In this document: in pieces, positions 41,317-48,452 of the stretch
How positions within the stretch are numbered: the stretch's first letter is position 1
How the letters are laid out: each line of letters starts with the position of its first letter
NCBI GenBank assembly: GCA_022360315.1
Contig: JAKSDA010000462.1
Coordinates: forward strand, 55,503-119,502
Source of the DNA: Pseudomonadota bacterium
GTDB taxonomy: Bacteria > Myxococcota_A > Polyangia > Haliangiales > Haliangiaceae
DNA length: 64,000 nucleotides
Reading direction: 5' to 3'
Program-made: the position numbers and the translations under genes
The notes under the pieces: generated by a model
Database searches by the model: none
Told to the model about the DNA's origin: nothing
Seen by the model: only the letters and a program-made list of their open reading frames with translations

Positions 41317-41338
41317 CCATACAAGCTACCTTGTATGG
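41317..41338. promoter_or_regulatory. Perfect inverted repeat upstream of the ECF sigma gene
   Basis: Two 9-bp arms, CCATACAAG and CTTGTATGG, flank a 4-nt loop. On the minus strand a -10-like TATGAT (41299-41304) follows it before the GTG at 41284, so the repeat covers the expected -35 region. This fits an operator or autoregulatory site. It lacks the T-run expected for a terminator of the adenosine deaminase gene upstream. Confidence 0.5.
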
Positions 41339-41440
41339 CGGATACAAAATTCTCTGCACATGGAGTCTTTGGACCTGCCAAGATCGTGCAGATATTGAAT
41401 ACCCTGTGCGTCTGGAGCCTTGCCATCTCTGCTCGGGTAA

Positions 41441-42619
41441 TCAGCGGATGATGTCAGTGACCGGCACAGGGTCGGGAGCTGGTTGAGGCGCTGCTGTCGC
41501 ACAACCGGCGTCGCTCACCTGCACCGGAGGGGCATTGAGATGCCTGTCCGGACCCGCTTGCCACACCTCGGCGTCGTTTGGCACCTGAAACTTTCCGAGT
41601 TCAGCTGTGATCTCTTTAAGGAGATCCGCTTTCTCTCTATACGAGATGAATGCGCTCTTGAAACCGGCGATCAAGATTTCTTTGATCTGGTCCAGAGACC
41701 AGCCGTAGTGCTTGTGACAGAGCCACAACTCCTTGGACACAGTAGTATCTGTAATCAGTCGATTGTCGGTATTTATCGTGACCCGCAAGCCATAGTCGAC
41801 AAAGAAATCGATCGGATGGGCTTCCCAGGTCGCGGCCGCCTTGGTCTGAATGTTAGAGGATGGACAGACTTCCAGAGGAATACGGTGGTCATTGACGTAG
41901 TTGAGCAGGTCGCCGTTCTCGATCAGCCGGGTGCCATGACCGATGCGATGCGCTCCGCACTTGTGGATGGCCTGAGCGATCGACTCGGGGCCATATGCCT
42001 CGCCAGCGTGCGCTGTGCAATTGATGTTGTTGCTCAAAATCAGCTGAAACGCCTTCTGGTGAAGTGCAGCCGGGTTGTCGACCTCGGAGCCAGCCAGATC
42101 AAAGCCCACGACACCGCGATTCTTGAATGCGAGACAGAGCTCAGCCATGCGCAGCGATGACTCGGTACTCATCGAACGTATCCCGCACAAGATCAGCCCG
42201 TAGCGAATGCCGTACATTCGCTTGGCCATGCGCAACCCACGCAGTACAGCCTCTACTACCGTGGTCAGCCGCAAACCCTTGCGCGTATGCAACATGGGTG
42301 CATAACGGACCTCGATGTGATGAACCCCCTCGTTCCAGGCGTCCTCAGCCAACTCGAATGCCGTTCGCTCGAGACTCTCCTCGGTCTGAAGCACTGATAA
42401 TGTGATGTCAAACGCCTTGAGATAATCCTCGAGCGAATTGCAGACCTCACCCGCATAAATCAGCCGAAAAAGCTCCTCACTGTCCTCGGTGGGCAACTTG
42501 ACGCCCTGCTTGCAAGCGAGATCAGTAACTGTCTCAAGCCGCAAGCTGCCATCGAGATGAACATGGAGATCCGTTTTGGGTAGCTTTTGGATGAGCTCCA
42601 GGCTGAGTTCTGTCTCCAT
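41441..42619 (-). CDS. add: Adenosine deaminase
   Basis: This enzyme of about 392 aa converts adenosine to inosine. All zinc and catalytic motifs are present: HVHLDGS, GFDLAGSE, TAHAGE, HRIGHGTRL, CPSSNIQT and TINTDNRL. Length is slightly above the usual 330-350 because of a disordered C-terminal tail with Pro/Ala. A GTG at 42622 immediately precedes the ATG used. It lies 75 nt downstream of gshB and probably belongs to the same transcript. Confidence 0.94.
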   Translation of the reverse strand: METELSLELIQKLPKTDLHVHLDGSLRLETVTDLACKQGVKLPTEDSEELFRLIYAGEVCNSLEDYLKAFDITLSVLQTEESLERTAFELAEDAWNEGVHHIEVRYAPMLHTRKGLRLTTVVEAVLRGLRMAKRMYGIRYGLILCGIRSMSTESSLRMAELCLAFKNRGVVGFDLAGSEVDNPAALHQKAFQLILSNNINCTAHAGEAYGPESIAQAIHKCGAHRIGHGTRLIENGDLLNYVNDHRIPLEVCPSSNIQTKAAATWEAHPIDFFVDYGLRVTINTDNRLITDTTVSKELWLCHKHYGWSLDQIKEILIAGFKSAFISYREKADLLKEITAELGKFQVPNDAEVWQAGPDRHLNAPPVQVSDAGCATAAPQPAPDPVPVTDIIR

Positions 42620-42694
42620 CACAAGGATTATAGCGCGAGCAAATCAAGAATCAGAGACTCGACTCTCGCCCTATTGGTGCAATCAGGGGAGACT

Positions 42695-43648
42695 CTAACG
42701 CAGTGCAGCAGCCTTGCGCTCCAGAGAGTCTATCACCGGCGCGGCTACGTTGCGGTGCTCAATCGCCTCGATATGCCGAATCCCTGTTGGAGACGTGATA
42801 TTGATCTCGGTAAGCCGACCTCCAATGACATCCAGGCCTACAAGGACTTGCCCATACGACTCGAGCATGGGCGCTACTGCCCGGACGATCGCTTCGTCGC
42901 GCGAGTCGAGCCCGGCTCTCTCGGGCCTGCCTCCAACATGTAGATTCCCCCTTGCATTGCCTTCTGGCGGAACACGCAGAAGAGCACCGATCGGCTCTCC
43001 ATCGACAAGGAGAATGCGCTTATCTCCCTCGACAGCCTCGGGAAGGTAACGCTGGGCCATCGTCCATGCCCGACCGTGGTGAGTTGATGTCTCGAATATA
43101 GACGACACATTGGGATCGCCTGTACGCACAAGGAATATACCGTCCCCACCGTGGCCTTCGATAGGCTTGACGACGATAGCTCCACCCTGTTCTTTCAAGA
43201 ACTCCATCAATCGTTTCTGGCTACGCGTAACGATTGTCGGGGGTGTGAGTTCGGGAAAGTCCAGGACTGCCAAATGCTCGTTGAGCTCGCGCAGTCCTCG
43301 GGGGTCGTTGACGAGTACGGTCCGCCCGCGAGCCCGTTCGAGCAGCCAGGTCGCCTGTAGATAGGCCTGGTCGACCGGAGGGTCCTTGCGCAGGAGCACG
43401 ACATCGAACGCATCCAGAGGGATCAATGTTCGGGGTTCGCATGCAAACGCTTCTTGTGGCGTCTGTGCGGCACGCACCTGTGTAAGCTGGGCGTCGGCAA
43501 TGGGATCGTCGTGTTCCAGGCCGAGATGGCCAACTTCACACGTCCAGATTTCATGGCCACGCCGGGCCGCCTCGAGCATCAGGGCGTACGACGTATCACC
43601 AGATAAATCCAGTAAATCGAGCCGGTCGAGTATTACCAGAATCCGCAT
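42695..43648 (-). CDS. gshB: Glutathione synthetase (ATP-grasp)
   Basis: This 317-aa ATP-grasp enzyme joins gamma-glutamylcysteine and glycine. It has the GshB N-terminal domain (VVLLRKDPPVDQAYLQATWLL) and the ATP-grasp core (IVVKPIEGHGGDGIFLV, WTMAQRYLPEAVEGDKRILL, GLDVIGGRLTEINITSPTG). No gshA is seen here. It follows a putative anti-sigma protein gene with only 10 nt between, which suggests that the sigma factor system upstream also controls it. Confidence 0.92.
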   Translation of the reverse strand: MRILVILDRLDLLDLSGDTSYALMLEAARRGHEIWTCEVGHLGLEHDDPIADAQLTQVRAAQTPQEAFACEPRTLIPLDAFDVVLLRKDPPVDQAYLQATWLLERARGRTVLVNDPRGLRELNEHLAVLDFPELTPPTIVTRSQKRLMEFLKEQGGAIVVKPIEGHGGDGIFLVRTGDPNVSSIFETSTHHGRAWTMAQRYLPEAVEGDKRILLVDGEPIGALLRVPPEGNARGNLHVGGRPERAGLDSRDEAIVRAVAPMLESYGQVLVGLDVIGGRLTEINITSPTGIRHIEAIEHRNVAAPVIDSLERKAAALR

Positions 43649-43658
43649 AATGGAATGC

Positions 43659-44801
43659 TCAGTCAGTGTCTATATACCTGAAACACTTGACCAAAGCCTT
43701 GTCGCGCAAAAAGACGTCGCGATGATATCCAGGATCGAGAGAACGAATCCGCTGACCGATACGACCGACTGACCCGCAATCGTCTCCTCTTGCGGCATCC
43801 TGGGCCTCTCTGTGCAGAGATTGAACCCGGGCCGCTTCCCCATCATCGGAGTAGGGTCCGCTGGATACATTGGCCTTTTTCTGACCAGCTGTGTCAGAAT
43901 CCTCGTCAGGTGGTTTTTTGGGCCCATCAGCTCCGTCCTCGTCTGCATCGAGTATCGGTTTGAGCTTTCTCTGTTCCAACTCGATCGCGACCGCATCAGA
44001 AGGCGAACCGCCCGCCCCTCGATCTCGACTCCCCTTGCCAGCTGCGCCGGGACGCGATTGTCCTTTTTGTGGTGCTTTTGTCTCCGTAGCGGGCGCGGGA
44101 GCGAAGGCCCCTCCCTGTTCTCGGACTCGCTTTGATTTCTCACTCTGCATCTGTTGGCGCAGCTCGATGTTTTGGTTCCGCGACTCCTCGTCGGTACTAC
44201 TTGACCCCGTGGTAGCGATCTGTGCTTCAATCTGTGCTGCTGTCGGGGCCTCTGCTACAGACTTGTCGCCCTTGCCGAGCCCGGCAGACGCGCTGAGACC
44301 ACTCGATGGATCTGATGCGGTAGATTTGACCATGACCGATTCGGAGTCGCGAGCCTGTGCCGTGACCTCTGGTCCGGCCAAATCGGTGCGGCCGGAAACA
44401 TAGAGCACGCCAGCTACGCTGGCCACCAACAGGAGAGACGTGGCTGCGGCGAGCCCAGGATATAGAGCGACCGGACGGAAGTAGCGCTTGATCCAGGCCC
44501 CCAGACGGCTGCCGATAGCGACGTCGGCTTCGACGGCACCCGCAGTGGCGGGCGCATAAATGGCTGCGGCATGGAGTAACTTGGCGGTTACTGCCTGCGA
44601 TGGCTCTTCGGCCGGCAGCTCCCGCATCATCGCGCGCAACTGGAGCAAAGACTCGTATTCGCCATGCAGCTGAGCATTGTCGCGAACTCGCTCCTGCGCC
44701 TGGACTTCGGCATCCCCGTCAAACTCGCCGTAGAGTAAATCGACAAGCAACGACGCACTGGCGTCGGTCCCGAGCTCGTCTGTGTCTTTTGAGGGCGGCA
44801 T
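43659..44801 (-). CDS. Putative anti-sigma factor, single-pass membrane protein
   Basis: This 380-aa protein lies 42 nt downstream of an ECF sigma gene. The N-terminal 100 residues are helical and acidic (SLLVDLLYGEFDGDAEVQAQ, LQLRAMMRELPAEEPSQA), like anti-sigma domains without the zinc ligands. One transmembrane helix (about 110-135) follows, then a long Ser/Ala/Gly/Lys-rich periplasmic part and a C-terminal helical region with two cysteines (GDDCGSVGRIGQRI, KALVKCFRYI). Anti-sigma activity is inferred from position and layout. Confidence 0.7.
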   Translation of the reverse strand: MPPSKDTDELGTDASASLLVDLLYGEFDGDAEVQAQERVRDNAQLHGEYESLLQLRAMMRELPAEEPSQAVTAKLLHAAAIYAPATAGAVEADVAIGSRLGAWIKRYFRPVALYPGLAAATSLLLVASVAGVLYVSGRTDLAGPEVTAQARDSESVMVKSTASDPSSGLSASAGLGKGDKSVAEAPTAAQIEAQIATTGSSSTDEESRNQNIELRQQMQSEKSKRVREQGGAFAPAPATETKAPQKGQSRPGAAGKGSRDRGAGGSPSDAVAIELEQRKLKPILDADEDGADGPKKPPDEDSDTAGQKKANVSSGPYSDDGEAARVQSLHREAQDAARGDDCGSVGRIGQRIRSLDPGYHRDVFLRDKALVKCFRYIDTD

Positions 44802-44843
44802 GATTGAGCGCTCTGTCTTCTACACGTAAGTCTACAGGATAGG

Positions 44844-45512
44844 TTACGGAAGAGCCTTGGCCATATCCTTGTATTCCTCGAGTTCCAGCCGCAGCTTCTC
44901 GAGAGCGTAGCGCATTCGACTTTTCACCGTATTTTCAGGTATCCCAACAATTTCAGCAATTTGTTTGAACGGCATGTTCAAGAATTCGCGCATGAGGAAT
45001 ACTTCTCGCTGCTCGCCGGGCAAAGCGGCGAGAGCTCGGTGAATGGTCTGGTGTAGCTGGCGGCTCACCGCCTTGCGATCAGAGGGCATCTCCTTGCCGG
45101 GAATGACATCCATCAAGGTGCCGCTGTCTTCGCTTTTGGTCATCGGCTGGTCGAGCGAGGCAGCTTTGCGGTGCTTCTTTCGACGGCTCTGATCAACGCA
45201 TAGGTTCCGAGCAATCGTGTATAGCCATGTCGTGAACTTGGCCTTGCGTTGGTAGTTAGCCGCACCTTTAATGACCCGTAAGAATGTCTCCTGTAGAAGA
45301 TCCTCGGCCACATCCCGCGAGCCCACGAAGCGAAAGATGAAGTTGTAGATAGGCTTGCGGTGCCGCTCGAGCAGGATCTCGAAGGCCCGTACATCTCCCT
45401 TCTGATAGTGAATCATCAGGGCTTCGTCGGCTTCCTCGCGAAGCATCACCGCCCCTGGCTTTGTGCGTTGCGCATGCTCGTATGAGACAGATGCCGCCGG
45501 TTGATGCGCCAT
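44844..45512 (-). CDS. ECF RNA polymerase sigma factor (RpoE-like)
   Basis: This 222-aa sigma factor has region 2 (FEILLERHRKPIYNFIFRFV, DVAEDLLQETFLRVIKG, KFTTWLYTIARNLCVDQSRR) and region 4 (ALAALPGEQREVFLMREFLN, IAEIVGIPENTVKSRMRYAL). The ATG lies after GGGG at normal spacing. It is followed by a membrane protein that is the probable anti-sigma factor and then gshB and add, suggesting a redox or stress regulon. A 16-bp palindrome lies about 17 nt upstream of the start. Confidence 0.92.
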   Translation of the reverse strand: MAHQPAASVSYEHAQRTKPGAVMLREEADEALMIHYQKGDVRAFEILLERHRKPIYNFIFRFVGSRDVAEDLLQETFLRVIKGAANYQRKAKFTTWLYTIARNLCVDQSRRKKHRKAASLDQPMTKSEDSGTLMDVIPGKEMPSDRKAVSRQLHQTIHRALAALPGEQREVFLMREFLNMPFKQIAEIVGIPENTVKSRMRYALEKLRLELEEYKDMAKALP

Positions 45513-45528
45513 GACAGTACCCCATGGA

Positions 45529-45544
45529 TTTGCCTGTAGGCAAA
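45529..45544. promoter_or_regulatory. 16-bp palindrome upstream of the ECF sigma gene
   Basis: TTTGCCTGTAGGCAAA has 7-bp arms around a 2-bp centre and lies 17-32 nt before the sigma gene's ATG. It is a candidate operator for the sigma operon. Confidence 0.4.
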
Positions 45545-45682
45545 CAAACCGTCAAGGTAAACCGCAGGTTCCCCACTGCTGGTGACAACTGAGACCTACC
45601 TGGGTTGCTTTTCCTTGGGTCCTTTTGCCCAGGCTTTGTACCGGCGGCGTTATTTGCGTAAGCCTACAGAATTCGCACAGGG

Positions 45683-46531
45683 CTAGCGCTTTTGGCAGAC
45701 TGGGCAATAGAAGGTGGCCCGGCCCTGTATCACTGTTCGGCGGATTGCATGACCGCATGACCTGCGAAGACATGGCTCGCCTTCCCGACCATATACTCGC
45801 AGATACCCAGAATGGCTTCCAGATACTCCATCGGCATCCACAAAGTCGCGCAGGCTTGTGCCACCGTGGTTCAGAGCATGCTGGAACACCATCGGCACAG
45901 CCTCGGCGAGCAGCTGGGCGCGCTGCCGACTGAGACGATGCGTGCGCAACGACGGAGCAATGCGCGCCTGCCACAGAGCCTCGGACGCGTATATATTGCC
46001 GATTCCAGCGATCACACTCTGATCGAGTAGAAACGTCTTGATACGCTGCCGGCTGTACCGGGTACGCTGGTACAGCCAATTTCCAGTCAGTGCTTCGAGC
46101 AGCGGATCCATACCGAGCTGAGCTAACGAAGGGTGCTCTTTCTCCGCATCTCGCTGGAGCAGCGAAATCTGACCAAATCGTCTCGGGTCTGTGTATCTCA
46201 GCTGGCGCTTTTTTCCCTTACCAATGAGGTGAAATACGACATGAGTATGGCGAGGCATTTCTGCGCTGGACTTCACTAGACGTAGCCTGCCGCTCATGCC
46301 GAGATGGACCAACACCGATCGAGGACTTCCGACAAAGTCGATGATCAGATATTTGCCCCGGCGGCGAACCCCCTCTATGCGGCGTCGATATGCCGCGTCG
46401 CGCAGCCCGGTCGCATCCACCGGTTGATTGAGCCGAAGAGGCATTCCGCTGGTCCAAACATCAATGGCCTGCATGCCCACCGCCGGCGCGAGAGTAAGTC
46501 GTACAGTCTCAACCTCGGGCAGCTCAGGCAT
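45683..46531 (-). CDS. mutM: Formamidopyrimidine-DNA glycosylase
   Basis: This 282-aa base-excision repair enzyme removes 8-oxoguanine. The catalytic N-terminus MPELPEVETVR (Pro1 after Met removal, Glu2) is intact, followed by HLGMSGRL and TDPRRFG, and the helix-2-turn-helix IAGIGNIYASE. The C-terminal zinc finger reads C-x4-C-x16-C-x2-C; the first pair has four residues between the cysteines instead of the usual two. The start overlaps the end of ksgA by 8 nt. Upstream frame to 46834 lies within ksgA. Confidence 0.95.
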   Translation of the reverse strand: MPELPEVETVRLTLAPAVGMQAIDVWTSGMPLRLNQPVDATGLRDAAYRRRIEGVRRRGKYLIIDFVGSPRSVLVHLGMSGRLRLVKSSAEMPRHTHVVFHLIGKGKKRQLRYTDPRRFGQISLLQRDAEKEHPSLAQLGMDPLLEALTGNWLYQRTRYSRQRIKTFLLDQSVIAGIGNIYASEALWQARIAPSLRTHRLSRQRAQLLAEAVPMVFQHALNHGGTSLRDFVDADGVSGSHSGYLRVYGREGEPCLRRSCGHAIRRTVIQGRATFYCPVCQKR

Positions 46532-47387
46532 CCTGATTCCTCCGTGGCAGGGCCGCAGCCAACCGGGCAAACTCTGCAATCGACAGGGTTTCGCCACGCC
46601 GCATCCCCTCGATCTGTACCTGCTCGAGAGCCCTTTCCACATCGGCCACGTCAAAGCATGCTCGCAACGCGTTGCGAAGACTCTTCCGCCGCTGTCGAAA
46701 AGCAGTCCGTACCACGTGGTTGTAATGCGCGTGCTCAGCGATAGGAACGCGCGACTCGCCGCCCGGAAGCATCTGAAGCCGGACCACAGTCGAATCCACT
46801 CTGGGACGAGGGACGAAGGCCCGCGCATCGACATTTAAAATGCTCGATACGTCGCTGTAGGTCGCGACCAACACACCGAGCGAACCATACTCCTTGGTTC
46901 CTGGCTCGGCCAGGAGACGGTTGGCTACTTCTCGCTGCAACATCAACACTGCGTGGGTCAAATGGTGGCGGGCAGCAACAATGCGAACCAAGATCTGTGA
47001 CGCAATATGGTAGGGCAGATTACCGCAGACAGCAATCGGCTCTCCTCGCCACCGAGCCACCATCGACAGGTCATACGTCAACGCATTCGCTTCAACAATT
47101 TCAACATTCTCGAGCTGACCCAGCTCTGCCCGCAACACGGAAACCATGTCGCGGTCTCGCTCCACCGCGAGCAACTTGCCTTCGGGAATCCGTTCGGCAA
47201 GACGCATGGTCAGTGTCCCCAGGCCAGCTCCGAACTCGACAATCCAGGCCTCGGCACTATCGACTGCAGCATCGACAATGGCGCGATAAACCCGTTCAGC
47301 TACAAGAAAATTCTGTCCCCAAGACCTCTTTGCGTGCAGGCCGTACTTGCGCAAAAGATCGCGCGGAGCGGGAAACGGCTCGCTCAT
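46524..47387 (-). CDS. rsmA: 16S rRNA dimethyladenosine transferase
   Basis: RsmA (KsgA) dimethylates A1518 and A1519 of 16S rRNA. The 287-aa frame has KRSWGQNFL, the SAM-binding motif VEFGAGLGTLT, EANALTYDL, and the target-base motif GNLPYHIAS. C-terminal helices follow. The ATG overlaps the tsaD stop (ATGA at 47384-47387); the frame is open upstream but inside tsaD. Location in a mutM-ksgA-tsaD unit indicates cotranscription. Confidence 0.95.
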   Translation of the reverse strand: MSEPFPAPRDLLRKYGLHAKRSWGQNFLVAERVYRAIVDAAVDSAEAWIVEFGAGLGTLTMRLAERIPEGKLLAVERDRDMVSVLRAELGQLENVEIVEANALTYDLSMVARWRGEPIAVCGNLPYHIASQILVRIVAARHHLTHAVLMLQREVANRLLAEPGTKEYGSLGVLVATYSDVSSILNVDARAFVPRPRVDSTVVRLQMLPGGESRVPIAEHAHYNHVVRTAFRQRRKSLRNALRACFDVADVERALEQVQIEGMRRGETLSIAEFARLAAALPRRNQDA

Positions 47388-48400
47388 GCTTTGGGTCCGG
47401 GCAGGGGCAAACTCGCACTGGCATTGAGATCCCAACCAGCCCGCTCGCCCCGCTCGAACCGATAATAGCCCGCAGCCGCAATCATTGCAGCATTGTCGGT
47501 GCAACGCTTCGGCGGCGGAACATACAAATCAAAACCATCTTCTTCCCCGGCGCGACGCATCTCGGAGCGCAGAAGTGAATTGGCCGCAACTCCGCCACAT
47601 ATCTGAACGTGATGGAGTCGCTGCCGGCGCGCGGCCTTGCGCGTCTTGCGCACCAGAACCTCCACCGCTGTGGCCTGGAAGCTGGCGCATAAATCCGCGA
47701 GGGAGCGACCTTCCGGCACACCGTGCTTGCGAACGTGATTGAGCACGGCGGTTTTGAGGCCGCTGAATGAAAAATCATCCGCGGTGTGTTTCGCTGTCAT
47801 CGCCCGCGGCAAAGGCACAGCCTCGGGATTGCCCTCCCTGGCCAATCGATCAATGGCGACTCCACCCGGGTACCCCAATCCGACCAGCTTGGCGACCTTG
47901 TCGAATGCCTCTCCCGCAGCATCGTCCCGAGTCGCCCCGAGTTCGATCACCTCGCTGTGATCATTCACTCGTAACAGCGAGGTGTGTCCACCCGAAACAA
48001 CGAGTGCCAGATGGGGGAACGGGGGAGCATCGTCCTCGAGATACACAGCGTTGAGATGCCCCTCGAGATGGTGCACCCCAACCAGCGGTATATCACGAGC
48101 GTAGGCAATCGCCTTGCCAACCTGCAAGGCAACCAGCAGAGCGCCCACTAACCCTGGTCCCTGCGTCACTGCAACGCCATCGATCTCGTCAAGGGTCACA
48201 CCAGCGCTTTCCAGAGCAGCGCTCAGTATGGGCACGATGTGTACAACATGAGCCCGCGACGCCAATTCTGGAACAACTCCACCATACGGTGCGTGTATCT
48301 CGAACTGCGAGGCCACAATATCGGACAGAATGCGACGCCCATTTTTCACAACAGCTGCCGCAGTCTCGTCACATGAACTCTCCAGACCTAAAATCAGCAT
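47384..48400 (-). CDS. tsaD: tRNA N6-adenosine threonylcarbamoyltransferase
   Basis: TsaD transfers the threonylcarbamoyl group to A37 of ANN-reading tRNAs. The 338-aa protein has MLILGLESSCDETAAAVV, the metal-binding HHLEGHLNAVYLE region, VVSGGHTSLL, DDAAGEAFDKVAKLVGLGYPGG and GGVAANSLLR. Length matches E. coli TsaD. A TTG at 48430 is in frame but the ATG at 48400 fits the family start. First gene of the tsaD-rsmA-mutM unit, 52 nt after the response regulator gene. Confidence 0.96.
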   Translation of the reverse strand: MLILGLESSCDETAAAVVKNGRRILSDIVASQFEIHAPYGGVVPELASRAHVVHIVPILSAALESAGVTLDEIDGVAVTQGPGLVGALLVALQVGKAIAYARDIPLVGVHHLEGHLNAVYLEDDAPPFPHLALVVSGGHTSLLRVNDHSEVIELGATRDDAAGEAFDKVAKLVGLGYPGGVAIDRLAREGNPEAVPLPRAMTAKHTADDFSFSGLKTAVLNHVRKHGVPEGRSLADLCASFQATAVEVLVRKTRKAARRQRLHHVQICGGVAANSLLRSEMRRAGEEDGFDLYVPPPKRCTDNAAMIAAAGYYRFERGERAGWDLNASASLPLPGPKA

Positions 48401-48452
48401 GTCTTCCGCCAACAAACCATGAGACGCCAAATGCCGCTACATGGCTCGGGTT

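Noticed and set aside
46711..46724. CACGTG-containing sequence ACCACGTGGT in ksgA
   Set aside because: Lacks the GTT/AAC flanks of a parS site; inside coding sequence.
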